A program made the translations under genes and the position numbers. From positions 1 through 57,290 of the forward strand of contig DASYAE010000039.1 in NCBI GenBank assembly GCA_036501535.1: 57,290 bases of DNA, read 5' to 3'. The stretch is from DASYAE01 sp036501535 (lineage in GTDB: Bacteria; Actinomycetota; Actinomycetes; Streptomycetales; Catenulisporaceae). Positions 28,080 to 36,283 of this stretch are shown here, one piece after another (the first letter of the stretch is position 1; each line of letters opens with the position of its first letter). The notes beneath the pieces were generated by a model. The model ran no database searches and was not told where the DNA came from. It saw only the letters and a list, made by a program, of their open reading frames with translations.

Positions 28080-28138
28080 GGACGAGGCGGACGGCTCCGG
28101 TCCTGCAGCGAGCGGGGCCCACACCGCCGAACAGCACA

Positions 28139-28177
28139 GCAGGCGCGCTCTTCCGGGTGACCGGCGGGCGCGCCTGC
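28139..28177 (+). terminator. Hairpin after sucD
   Basis: GCAGGCGCGC (28139-28148) and GCGCGCCTGC (28168-28177) are perfect inverted arms with a 19-nt loop that itself contains CCGG-TGA-CCGG pairing. It lies between sucD and the next gene. Confidence 0.7.
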
Positions 28178-28211
28178 GGCTTTCCCGGCGCGCCGCGGCC
28201 AGCATGGCCGG

Positions 28212-30248
28212 ATGGCGGAGACACCGGTGGGGCCCCAGGCCGAGGCCGAGCCGCGCGTGAGTGCGCCGGATGGCGGTACTGAGCACGAGGGCGTCCTCGA
28301 GCCCGACGAGCCGTCAGACCGCCGCGCTGGCCTGCCTGACGCCGTCGCGGCGCTGCGCAGCATCATCGCGGCGCTGCGCGCTTTTCTCGCCGTGCTGCGC
28401 AGCTTTGTCGTGGCGCTGCCTTTGAATCTCACCCGGCACGGTCCCGACCTGCTGATCGGCGCCCTGATCGGGTTCGGCGTCGCCGCGGGGGTGTGGCTGG
28501 TCGGCGCCGCGCTCGTGCTCGGGATCTGGGCCTTCAGCGCGCCCGTCGGCGGTTGGGCGCAAGGCGGCGGGGGACAGGGCAGCGCGGTGGCCGGTCCGCT
28601 GCATTTCACCGGCCAGCTCTGGCTCGCCGCGCACCATGTACGACTGCGTACGCCGGACGGAGCCTTCCGCCTCACGCCGCTCGGCTTCACCCTCCTGCCG
28701 GCGACCGCCTTCTACCTGCTCGGCCGGGCCAACGCCGCGCCCTGCACACGGCTCGGCGACGGTGTTGGGGGCGGCACCGGCATCGGTACCAGCACCGGCG
28801 CAGCCGAAGGCCCCGGTCACGCGGCCGACCCGACCGCACCCTTCCGTCGCCTCGCGGCTGCAGCAATCTGCTACCCGATCGCCGCGCTCGCGATCCTGGC
28901 CACCGCCGACGAGCCGGGCCTGCACGCCGATCCAGCCGCCGCGATCGGCGGGCCGTTCCTGCTGGCAGGCTGTTGCTTCGGGGCGGGGCTCTGCACCGGC
29001 GGCCGCCTGCTGCGGCTGGGTGTGCGCGCGACGGCTGTGCTGCGCGCTGCAGCGGCTTCCGGGGCGACGCTGCTCGGCGGGGCCGCGCTGCTCGCCGCCG
29101 TGGCGCTGGCCGCACACCTGAATCAGGCCGCTGCGGAGGGCTTCAGGATCGCACCGGCCCCGGCGGGCGCGCTCGGCCTCTTCCTGATCCAGGCCGTGCT
29201 CGTGCCGAACCTCGCGGTCTGGGCACTCGGCTACGCGGCAGGCCCCGGATTCGCAGTCGGCTCGGGCACCCGGATCTCGCCCACCGCGGTCGTCCATGGG
29301 CCGCTCCCGGGGCTGCCCGTCCTGCAGGCCGTGCCGGGCGCCGGGACACCGTCGCCCTGGCACCTGCTCGTCCTCGCCCTGCCGGTCGCCGCCGCAGCCG
29401 TCCTCGCGCTACTCGTGGGACGCGCGTTGCCCGGCGCGCGGGATCGCCTCGCCGCGGCAGCGCTCGCGGCGGTGTTGGCGGGGTTTGGCGCGGGGCTGGC
29501 GGCCGCGCTCTGCGGCGGTCCGGTCGCGGCCGGGGCCGAGTCGGTCACCGGCCCGGCGCCGGGATGGGCCGGGCTCGCGGTGGCCGCGGAACTCGGCGTG
29601 CTCGCCGCGGCGGGAATCGGGATCGTGTCCGCGGCGGACGGGTTCCGCCGGCGGTCCCGGACCGTGCAGCTTCGGCCCGGGTCCCCCATGGCTGTGCCTT
29701 GTGAGCATGAACAGGAACATGAGCGTGTCGTGCCTCGTGAAGTGACGCACATCGCAGCGCTTTACAGCGTCGCCACGATGGCTGCACCATCCGCGGAGCC
29801 CTCCCTCGATCGGACCCCGGCCCTCCCTGAGGCTGCCTCGGAATCAGTTGTTCCGGACGACCAGCGTGCCGCAGATCTTGTCGGCGAAGGTCTGGCTCTT
29901 CTCGTCCCAGAGCGGCCAGAGCCAGCCGATGTAACAGGCGATGTTGTCGACGAAGTGGGCGAAGTAGTGCCCGACGGCGAGCCCGAAGCCGACCGGCTGG
30001 CCGGTGGCCTCCCGCACCAGGCGGACGCCGACGACCTTCTGGCCGGGGGTGGAGCCGGTGTTGCCCTGCTGGTTCATCAGGTAGATACCGATGCCGAGGC
30101 TGAGCAGCCCGCCGAACCATATGTAGGCGGGATTGGATCCGCCGCTGACGACACCGGTGTTGGGGTCGTAGGTGACCGGCGAGGCGGTGGCGAGCTCCAG
30201 GATGAGGCCGAGGATCCAGCCGGGCGACATGATCAGGCCGTCGATTAG
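28212..30248 (+). CDS. DUF6350-like polytopic membrane protein with doubtful 3' end
   Basis: A multi-spanning membrane protein whose position after sucCD matches the DUF6350 family of actinomycetes. About 8-10 hydrophobic segments occupy residues ~70-480 (for example LLIGALIGFGVAAGVWLVG and AVLALLVGRALPG). The first 65 residues are acidic and soluble. After residue ~490 the sequence is no longer membrane-like and the last ~405 bp run antisense through the RDD gene at 29844-30746. The true stop is probably before 29840; the other two frames close at 29704 and 29745, so a frameshift in the 29640-29700 region is likely. The function is unknown. Confidence 0.6.
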   Translation: MAETPVGPQAEAEPRVSAPDGGTEHEGVLEPDEPSDRRAGLPDAVAALRSIIAALRAFLAVLRSFVVALPLNLTRHGPDLLIGALIGFGVAAGVWLVGAALVLGIWAFSAPVGGWAQGGGGQGSAVAGPLHFTGQLWLAAHHVRLRTPDGAFRLTPLGFTLLPATAFYLLGRANAAPCTRLGDGVGGGTGIGTSTGAAEGPGHAADPTAPFRRLAAAAICYPIAALAILATADEPGLHADPAAAIGGPFLLAGCCFGAGLCTGGRLLRLGVRATAVLRAAAASGATLLGGAALLAAVALAAHLNQAAAEGFRIAPAPAGALGLFLIQAVLVPNLAVWALGYAAGPGFAVGSGTRISPTAVVHGPLPGLPVLQAVPGAGTPSPWHLLVLALPVAAAAVLALLVGRALPGARDRLAAAALAAVLAGFGAGLAAALCGGPVAAGAESVTGPAPGWAGLAVAAELGVLAAAGIGIVSAADGFRRRSRTVQLRPGSPMAVPCEHEQEHERVVPREVTHIAALYSVATMAAPSAEPSLDRTPALPEAASESVVPDDQRAADLVGEGLALLVPERPEPADVTGDVVDEVGEVVPDGEPEADRLAGGLPHQADADDLLAGGGAGVALLVHQVDTDAEAEQPAEPYVGGIGSAADDTGVGVVGDRRGGGELQDEAEDPAGRHDQAVD

Positions 30249-30746
30249 GGCACCCAGCGCGCGCTGGCCCCAGGACGCCAGGTTCCCGGCGTAGGGCGAC
30301 GCCCCGTACGGGCTGTACTGGTTGTACGCCCCGGCGGCGTTGTAGCCCGGCTGCTGGTACCCGGGGTACTGGCCCTGCTGCGGCTGCTGGTAGCCCGCGT
30401 AGCCCGACTGCCCCTGCTGCTGCTGGGCGTAGTCCTGCGGCTGCTGGTAGCCCTGGTTCGGGTAACCCTGCTGGGGCTGGGGCTGGGGCTGGGGCTGCGG
30501 TTGCGGTTGCGGCTGGCCGTACGGGTTCTGCCCGTAGCCCGGCTGCTGCTGCGGTTGCGGCTGCCCGTAAGGGTTCTGCCCGTAGCCCTGCTGGCCTTGA
30601 GGCTGGCCGTAGGGGTTCTGGGCCGGCTGCTGCGCTGGCTGGCCATACGGGTTCTGCCCGTACTGGCCCTGCTGTTGCGGCGGCTGCTGGGGCATCGACC
30701 ACTGCTGGCCGCCGCTCGCATTCGGGTCGTAAGGGGGAGTTGACAT
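29844..30746 (-). CDS. RDD-family membrane protein with proline/glutamine-rich repeats
   Basis: A 300-aa protein. The N-terminal ~140 residues are low-complexity, built from repeats of the type GYGQNPYGQPQ with a run of alternating P-Q. The C-terminal RDD domain has the RALGALIDGLIM opening, two to three transmembrane helices and the TPGQKVVGVRLVREATGQPV motif. RDD proteins are small membrane proteins of mostly unknown, possibly transport-related function. I prefer ATG 30746 (MSTPPYDPN) over GTG 30776, since homologues start with this Pro-rich segment. It is paralogous to the adjacent gene at 30849. Confidence 0.88.
   Translation of the reverse strand: MSTPPYDPNASGGQQWSMPQQPPQQQGQYGQNPYGQPAQQPAQNPYGQPQGQQGYGQNPYGQPQPQQQPGYGQNPYGQPQPQPQPQPQPQPQQGYPNQGYQQPQDYAQQQQGQSGYAGYQQPQQGQYPGYQQPGYNAAGAYNQYSPYGASPYAGNLASWGQRALGALIDGLIMSPGWILGLILELATASPVTYDPNTGVVSGGSNPAYIWFGGLLSLGIGIYLMNQQGNTGSTPGQKVVGVRLVREATGQPVGFGLAVGHYFAHFVDNIACYIGWLWPLWDEKSQTFADKICGTLVVRNN
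30330..30710. repeat. Degenerate coding tandem repeats (Gln/Pro/Tyr/Gly)
   Basis: Inside the RDD gene, short units encoding YGQNPYGQPQ and alternating Pro-Gln (GGCTGG/GGCTGC on this strand) are repeated with variation. Such runs change in length by slippage. Confidence 0.7.
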
Positions 30747-30848
30747 GACCGGGACGGTACCGGGCCGGTCGGCCACTCTGAAAGCCCGGGATCCGGAAAT
30801 CCCGAATTGTTAGACTTTTGACGCCACCGACAGGTCCGCACGCACCCC

Positions 30849-31646
30849 TTACAGGGCCGTCACCACGATCGACTTCGCGATCTTGTCGCACCACGTCTGG
30901 GACTGGCGGTCCCACAGCGGCCAAAGGTAGTTCAACAGGCCGGGGATGACGCAGAGCCAGACGAACACCACGTCGAGCAGCCAGCGCACCAGGCCGAGCC
31001 CCGCCCCGACCGGCGCGCCGTCGGCCAGCCGGACCAGCCGGATGCCGACCGCCCGCTTGCCGTAGGACTGCCCGGTCGTCCCGGCCAGGTAGGCGTTGTA
31101 GATCGCCCAGAGCACCGCGATGATGCCGCCGATCGTGTCGATCACACTGCTCTTCGTCGCATCGGCGATGATGCTGAAGATCACTGCGATCACCGCGTTG
31201 TCCAGCAGCCACGCGCCGACCCGGCGCCACCAGCCCGCATACGGCGGCGTCCCCACAGGCGGCGCGCCCGCATAGGTGCCATACGGGCTCTGACCGTACT
31301 CGCCCGGCGCGGGCGGAGGCGGCGGGTACTGCCCGTATTGCTGCTGTTGTCCATACTGCGGCTGTCCGTATTGCGGTTGCCCATATTGCTGCCCGTATTG
31401 CTGCTGCCCGTAAGGCTGCTGCGCACCGGCCTGAGCACCCGCCGGGGGAGCGTCCTGCGGATACGGCGGAGGCGGCGCAGTGTTCGGATACGCCGGGTAA
31501 GGCGGCAACCCCTGAGTCTGGTCAGTCGGCCGCGCCGGCCGAGGAGACTGAGCCGACTGCTCCGACTGCTCCGGCTGGGGCTGGGCGAGCGGATCCCGGC
31601 CCCGGGACTCGTCCGGCTGCTGCGGATCTGACGGCGTCGTGCTCAT
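30849..31646 (-). CDS. RDD-family membrane protein, second paralogue
   Basis: A 265-aa protein of the same architecture as its neighbour: a disordered Pro/Gln/Tyr-rich N-terminus (QYGQPQYGQPQYGQ and PPPPAPGEYG) and a C-terminal RDD domain (WWRRVGAWLLDNAVIAVIF, then GQSYGKRAVGIRLVRLADGAPV and a final WLCVIPGLLNYLWPLWDRQSQTWCDK). The ATG at 31646 has GGGAG 5 bp upstream and is preferred; the frame runs upstream into unrelated sequence. The two RDD genes are in tandem, about 100 bp apart, and probably arose by duplication. Confidence 0.88.
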   Translation of the reverse strand: MSTTPSDPQQPDESRGRDPLAQPQPEQSEQSAQSPRPARPTDQTQGLPPYPAYPNTAPPPPYPQDAPPAGAQAGAQQPYGQQQYGQQYGQPQYGQPQYGQQQQYGQYPPPPPAPGEYGQSPYGTYAGAPPVGTPPYAGWWRRVGAWLLDNAVIAVIFSIIADATKSSVIDTIGGIIAVLWAIYNAYLAGTTGQSYGKRAVGIRLVRLADGAPVGAGLGLVRWLLDVVFVWLCVIPGLLNYLWPLWDRQSQTWCDKIAKSIVVTAL

Positions 31647-31783
31647 CGAACTCCCGGCCCTCCAGATTGACTCTGTGCCTCCTTCGTAAATCGTCGGTCC
31701 GCAGCCGCGCCGTCGCGCGGCGAAGTGGGCTGAACGGGTGTCAGGTAGCACGGCACGCCGCGCCGCACCACGTGCGGCCGCGC

Positions 31784-33229
31784 TCAGGCGTCGACGATCC
31801 ACGCGGAGTGGAAGCCACGCGGCCCGGCAGCCGGCAGTTCCACCACCGCGGTCGCTGGACCGGTGAAGTCAGCCGTGTCCAGCAGGACGAACCGGACAAC
31901 GCCCTGACGCACATCGCGGACGTACGCCATCACCCAGCCGTCGCCCTCCGGCGCGTCGGGCGCGCGCGGCACGAACACCGGATCGCCGACCTCGCAGCCC
32001 GGCCCGAAGTCGTGCGTTTCGGTCCGCCCGGCGACGAAGTCGTGCGCGAACAGCGCGCTGCCGCCGTAAGGCCGCTCGGTCCGGCTCGCCGAGGCGGTAA
32101 AGCCGTAGCGGTGCTCGCGGCCCTTATAGCGGAAGTCGACCACCGGGTGCTCCTGAACCCGGTCGTCGATCTGCTCCTCGGCGACGCTGTACTCGTCGAG
32201 GTCGACGGTCCAACGCCACAGCGCCGGTGGCGCCTCACCGGGCCGCACCGGGTCGCGGTCGAAGGCACGCTCGTGCCGCGCCACGTCGAGCACGATCCGG
32301 CCGTCCGGCCGCTCGAAGGCGTTCATCGCGTGGAAGACGTAGCAGGGCTCGATCTCGATCCACCGGATGTCGGCGTCCCCACCCTCCCGCGGCAGAATGC
32401 CGAGCCGCGCGCCGTGCGAGTCGTCCCAGGCATAGGGAATGCGCAGCCCCGCGGCGGCCGCGGCAGGATTGAAGGTGACCGGAAGGTCGTAGAGCACTGC
32501 GTAGTGCTCAGTGAGCGAATACGCATGCATCATCGGCGTGTTCTTCACCGAAATAGTCTCAGCACGACGCACGTGCCCATCGACGCCCACGATGATGTGC
32601 TGCACATACGGCGCCTCGTGGTAGTACGCGACCGCGAAGAGCTCACCGGTGACCGGATCGTGCTCGGGATGCGCAGAGAAGCCAAGCGGCAGCGTCCCAT
32701 CGAAGTCGTGCCGCGCCCGAGTGGACAGGTCCGGCCCAAGCTCGTAAGGCAGCACGCCCGCATCTCCGAGCGCAAGAAGCCGGCCGGCATGGCGAATCAG
32801 ACCCGCGTTGGCCTCATCGGATAGCCCCCGCCGAGGCCCAGGAGCAGGAAGCTCACCGAGCGCGCGACTGACCCGGTCGGTCTGGACCGGCCGGCTGACG
32901 AACCACTCCGCGCGGCCGCCACGCAAGCGCAGCCCCGCGACCACCGGATCGCCGCTGAGCGGACCACTGAGCTGACCACTTCGCGCGTCGCCGGGTCCGA
33001 TGCGCACAAAGGTGCCGTCGAGGCAAGCCGGCAGCCGCCCACGGACAACCGGCGAACGGACGGCGATCCGCGGCGGGCACCACTGCGCAGCCGGACCGTG
33101 CTGCTGCTGCTGCGGCGGCGGCGGCCGCTGCTGCCGCTGCGGTTGCAGCTGTCGCTCCCACTGCTGTTGCTGCTCACTGCGTGCGTCACGGAACCGGGGC
33201 GGTGCGGCGATCGTAGGCATCAGCATCAT
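31784..33229 (-). CDS. Carotenoid cleavage oxygenase family protein
   Basis: A 481-aa non-haem iron dioxygenase of the carotenoid/stilbene oxygenase family. The four iron-ligating histidines are visible in their usual settings: GFSAHPEHD, MMHAYSLTEHY, YVFHAMNAFE and C-terminal GFHSAW. The beta-propeller start GTFVRIGPG is also typical. A glutamine/proline-rich N-terminal segment of ~45 residues is unusual. Members cleave a C=C bond in carotenoids, apocarotenoids or stilbenes; the substrate is not predictable. It is divergent from a TetR gene, with only 69 bp between starts, so regulation by that protein is likely. Confidence 0.92.
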   Translation of the reverse strand: MMLMPTIAAPPRFRDARSEQQQQWERQLQPQRQQRPPPPQQQQHGPAAQWCPPRIAVRSPVVRGRLPACLDGTFVRIGPGDARSGQLSGPLSGDPVVAGLRLRGGRAEWFVSRPVQTDRVSRALGELPAPGPRRGLSDEANAGLIRHAGRLLALGDAGVLPYELGPDLSTRARHDFDGTLPLGFSAHPEHDPVTGELFAVAYYHEAPYVQHIIVGVDGHVRRAETISVKNTPMMHAYSLTEHYAVLYDLPVTFNPAAAAAGLRIPYAWDDSHGARLGILPREGGDADIRWIEIEPCYVFHAMNAFERPDGRIVLDVARHERAFDRDPVRPGEAPPALWRWTVDLDEYSVAEEQIDDRVQEHPVVDFRYKGREHRYGFTASASRTERPYGGSALFAHDFVAGRTETHDFGPGCEVGDPVFVPRAPDAPEGDGWVMAYVRDVRQGVVRFVLLDTADFTGPATAVVELPAAGPRGFHSAWIVDA

Positions 33230-33252
33230 GCGTCCCTCGATGGGATATCGAT

Positions 33253-33290
33253 GTTACATAACGGCGTTGTGGTATCTTGATAGCGCCGTT
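33253..33290. promoter_or_regulatory. Candidate TetR operator between carotenoid oxygenase and TetR
   Basis: In the 69-bp divergent spacer, GTTA-CA-TAAC (33253-33262) is a perfect small palindrome, and AACGGCG (33260-33266) pairs with CGCCGTT (33284-33290). The AT-richness stands out from the surroundings and probably also holds the overlapping promoters. Confidence 0.5.
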
Positions 33291-33298
33291 GCGGCACC

Positions 33299-34027
33299 AT
33301 GTCAACCGTGAGCCCACGCCCCGCGCAGCCCGACCTCCGCGACGCCCTGCTGGAAACAGCCGTCGCGATCCTCGCCAAGGACGGCCCGGGCGGCCTGTCC
33401 ACCCGCCGCCTGGCCCGCGAACTGAGCGTGTCGACGATGGCGGTCTACACGTACTTCGGCGGCATGGACGACCTGGTCCGCGCCCTGGTGCACGAGGGCT
33501 TCGCGCGGCTCAACGACCGCATGTCCCGAGTCGCCCAGAGCAACGACCCGGTAGCCGACGTCGCCGCCCTGGGCCGCGTCTACCGCGCAAACGCAGCCAG
33601 CCACCCCTACCTGTACAGCGTGATGTTCGGCGGCTCGAAACTGGCCGGCTTCTCACTCACCGACGACGACCGCCGACACGGCCTCTACACCCTCGAGATC
33701 CTGGTCGGCGCAGTACGCCGATGCATGGACGAGGGCCGCTTCCAAGAAGCCGACGCGCAACTTGTGGCGCACCAGTTCTGGACCGCCCTGCACGGCTTGG
33801 TGACCCTCGAACTCGGCGGCTACCTCTTCGACCCCTACAACGCAGACATCTGCTTCGACGCGCAGGTCGGTGCCCTCATAGTCGGCTCCGGCGACTCCTT
33901 GGAGGCCGCCGCCCGCTCCCTACGCCACTCCGTCAAAGCCGCTGACGTCGCGGCCGCCGCAGCAGCATCGGAATCGGAATCGGAATCGGCAACCGACTCC
34001 GGCCCGGCGGACCCGGTACAGAACTGA
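33299..34027 (+). CDS. TetR family transcriptional regulator
   Basis: A 242-aa regulator with the N-terminal HTH LLETAVAILAKDGPGGLSTRRLARELSVSTMAVYTYFGGMDDLVRALV and a TetR_C ligand domain (LGRVYRANAASHPYLYSVMFGG, FWTALHGLVTLELGGYLF). The C-terminus is a Ser-Glu run (SESESES) caused by a simple DNA repeat. It is divergent from the carotenoid oxygenase gene and probably controls it. No clear ribosome binding site precedes ATG 33299, so the transcript may be leaderless. Confidence 0.92.
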   Translation: MSTVSPRPAQPDLRDALLETAVAILAKDGPGGLSTRRLARELSVSTMAVYTYFGGMDDLVRALVHEGFARLNDRMSRVAQSNDPVADVAALGRVYRANAASHPYLYSVMFGGSKLAGFSLTDDDRRHGLYTLEILVGAVRRCMDEGRFQEADAQLVAHQFWTALHGLVTLELGGYLFDPYNADICFDAQVGALIVGSGDSLEAAARSLRHSVKAADVAAAAAASESESESATDSGPADPVQN

Positions 34028-34072
34028 GTGCGTATCAGTTGGCTGATGGGAAGGTCAAGGTCAACGGCGGTG

Positions 34073-34342
34073 TTGACTGGAAGATCAACGGCGTGCCTCC
34101 GGCGGGCCCTCCGCGGAGATTGGGGGCGGGGGTTGGGTGGGTTGAGCGGGGGTTTCGTTGGGTGTGGGTGGGTCGGTCGGTGGCTCTCTGCGTCGGTCAC
34201 CTGAAGGCGTATCAGCTTTCTGCTGGGGGCGCAAACGGAGAAGCTGTTTGCGCCCCCAGCAGAAAGCTGATGCGGGCTATGCCTGCCCGACGCAGAGAGC
34301 CCCCGCCCTCGCTCGAGTGGTGGGCTGGCGCCCGGCCAGGGA
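34073..34342 (+). repeat. Inverted repeat copy A flanking the DUF222/HNH gene
   Basis: A ~270-bp segment that returns in opposite orientation at 36016-36283 with only scattered differences. It contains a perfect 26-bp stem (34211-34236 with 34246-34271, 9-nt loop) inside a second 15-bp stem (GGCTCTCTGCGTCGG, 34182-34196, with 34287-34301). Similarity fades gradually beyond 34342. No transposase is inside it. With copy B it brackets the endonuclease gene. Confidence 0.9.
34182..34301. repeat. Nested perfect hairpin in repeat copy A
   Basis: Outer 15-bp arms and inner 26-bp arms share one axis, with asymmetric unpaired segments (14 and 15 nt) between them. The transcript would form a very stable stem-loop; it may also stop transcription of the TetR gene ending at 34027. 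Confidence 0.85.
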
Positions 34343-34577
34343 TCGGCCTCGTGTTTGGTCTGGCGGGTGCGGTTGGGTGGGTCGGCGTGAAGCAGGAATT
34401 TGCCGCGGGTGCGGGATACGGGATGCGGGTGCCGGGGTGGTTCGGTCTGCTCCAGAGATGCGGCGAATATATGCATTAGATCGCAGTGCTGTGTCGTGCT
34501 CTGGTTTCTCTGCCCGGGTAACGAATCGGGTGTTCGGGAAGTTCCCTAGATTATCCGCTAGTTCTTATGGAAAAGCA

Positions 34578-34607
34578 TTGTTTGAATGGTGGTTGTGCTG
34601 ATATACT
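34578..34607 (+). promoter_or_regulatory. Likely promoter of the DUF222/HNH gene
   Basis: TTGTTT (34578-34583) and TATACT (34602-34607) are spaced by 18 bp in an AT-rich island, a good vegetative -35/-10 pair, with the coding start about 50 bp downstream. Confidence 0.6.
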
Positions 34608-34656
34608 GGAGGTAGTCGGGGGACGGGAATGAACGGGATGGATGCGGGAGCGCGAC

Positions 34657-35973
34657 ATGACGCAGCCTCAGCGGGACGGTGACGAGCAAGGTTCGCAGGA
34701 GCGCCAAGATGCGGCGCAGGCGATCGCGGATATCGTGGCGGCGTTGCAGATGCAGCGTGCGGCGGTGGCGGGGGTGTTGGCTCAGGATCCTGCCGTGGCG
34801 CCGGAGATGTTGTTGGAGCTGGCGCGGGCGATTGACGGTGTGGTGCGGAGTAGCCACGGGTTGTTGGTGCAGGTCGTGGCGCGGATGGATGAGGTCAAGG
34901 CGGTACGTGGTGGGGTGGCCACCTGGTTGACCGCGGCGCTGGGTTACTCGCCGGGGCGGGCGCGAGGCCTGGCGTCGGATGCGCGGCGGCTGCGGGGGTT
35001 GCCGGAGGTCACCGAGCAGTTGGCCTGTGGCGCGCTGCCGGTGGGTGCGGAGCGGGTGTTGGCCCGGGCTGCGCAGGCTGCCGTCAGCACCGAGCGCGAT
35101 GCCGCCGACACCGTGGCTGACACGCTGAAGATCCTGCAGCGGGACGGGATGCAGGCCGCTGAGCGGGAGGTGCGGTATCTGGAGCACGCGGTGCAGCCGG
35201 GCAAGGCCGAGCAGACCCGTACCCGCCAGCGAACCGCAAGTTTCCTACGCCTGAGTACGTGTGAGTCCGGGATGCTGCGGTTGGAGGGATTGCTCGATAT
35301 CGAGCGTGGCACCTTGGTCCGCGCTGCGATCGACACTCTGGTCTCCACCTGGCTGCGCGAACGCCAGTACGATCACGCCGCCCCGGTGCCGGACGATGTG
35401 TACTCCACCGAGCAGCTCAACGCCGAAGCACTTTTCCGCATGGCGAAGTTGCTGCTGGGCGCGAGTGACGCGCAGCGCGCCGAGCGCACGGCTGGCACGG
35501 TCCTGTTCTACGGCCCGGAACCCGGATCGACGGCGGCGCCGGTGCAGGAATCTGCCGCACAGTCAGATTCTCCGGATTCCGCGGATGCTGCGCCGACCCC
35601 CGGCCCGGCCCTCCCGGTGGTTCCGGACGGCTGCCTGGAGACCTGCTACGGCCAACTGGTTCCCGCCGCCCCCATCGTGCGGAAATCTACCGCACTGCAC
35701 CTGACGCTCACCCCGACCGGCGACCCGCTCACCCTCAACGGCCAGCCGATCGACCAGAACCCCGACGCCCGCCTGGCCAGCCGGGCACAACGCATCGCCT
35801 TGGACTTCCTGCACCGCACCTGTACCGAGCCGGGCTGCACACGTCCGGCTCTGTGGTCGCTCCATGCCCACCATAAGATCCCGTACTCCGCAGGCGGACC
35901 CACCACCCTCCACAACATGACATCATTGTGCTCGCAACATCACGTGCTCACCCACCAGGATGATGCCGCGTGA
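34657..35973 (+). CDS. DUF222 / HNH endonuclease-domain protein (13E12-type)
   Basis: A 438-aa protein with the helical DUF222 domain (ARAIDGVVRSSHGLLVQVVARMDEV, then WLTAALGYSPGRARGLASDARRL) and a C-terminal HNH nuclease: CTEPGCTRPALWSLHAHHKI, SAGGPTTLHNMTSLCSQHH. The zinc-type cysteines, HH, Asn and final His are all intact, so it should be able to cut DNA. ATG 34657 follows GGGAG by 6 bp; ATG 34642 is also possible. Its codon use is looser (more A/T third positions) than its neighbours. Such 13E12-like genes are repeated in actinobacterial genomes. Here the gene is bracketed by long inverted repeats, suggesting it moves or spreads as a unit. Confidence 0.92.
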   Translation: MTQPQRDGDEQGSQERQDAAQAIADIVAALQMQRAAVAGVLAQDPAVAPEMLLELARAIDGVVRSSHGLLVQVVARMDEVKAVRGGVATWLTAALGYSPGRARGLASDARRLRGLPEVTEQLACGALPVGAERVLARAAQAAVSTERDAADTVADTLKILQRDGMQAAEREVRYLEHAVQPGKAEQTRTRQRTASFLRLSTCESGMLRLEGLLDIERGTLVRAAIDTLVSTWLRERQYDHAAPVPDDVYSTEQLNAEALFRMAKLLLGASDAQRAERTAGTVLFYGPEPGSTAAPVQESAAQSDSPDSADAAPTPGPALPVVPDGCLETCYGQLVPAAPIVRKSTALHLTLTPTGDPLTLNGQPIDQNPDARLASRAQRIALDFLHRTCTEPGCTRPALWSLHAHHKIPYSAGGPTTLHNMTSLCSQHHVLTHQDDAA

Positions 35974-36015
35974 GGCACATATCTGCCGCACCCGCCGAAC
36001 CGAATCGGACCGCCC

Positions 36016-36283
36016 TCCCTTGCCGGGCGCCAGCCCACCACTTGGGTGAGGGCGGGGGCTCTCTGCGTCGGGCAGGCGTAGCCCGCATCAGCTTTCTGCT
36101 GGGGGCGCAAACAGCTTCTCCGTTTGCGCCCCCAGCAGAAAGCTGATACGCCTTCAGGTGACCGACGCAGAGAGGCCCCGACCGACCAATCCAGCCACAA
36201 CCAAACCCCCGCTCAACCCACCCAACCCCCGCCCCCATCTCAGCGGAGGGCCCGTCGGAGACCGCTTTTGATCTTCCGGTCAA
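36016..36283 (-). repeat. Inverted repeat copy B flanking the DUF222/HNH gene
   Basis: The reverse-orientation partner of 34073-34342. The inner 26-bp stem is again perfect (36087-36112 with 36122-36147) and its 9-nt loop is the complement of that in copy A. The outer stem has one extra G. It starts 42 bp after the endonuclease stop. Confidence 0.9.

Noticed and set aside
34039..34479. Possible 146-aa protein in repeat copy A, echoed in copy B
   Set aside because: The shared peptide is fully explained by the conserved palindrome; the flanks have no coding character and there is no ribosome binding site.
34073..36283. Insertion sequence or composite transposon
   Set aside because: No transposase, no short terminal repeats of IS type and no clear target duplication; the repeat-bracketed HNH gene is reported instead as an unclassified unit.
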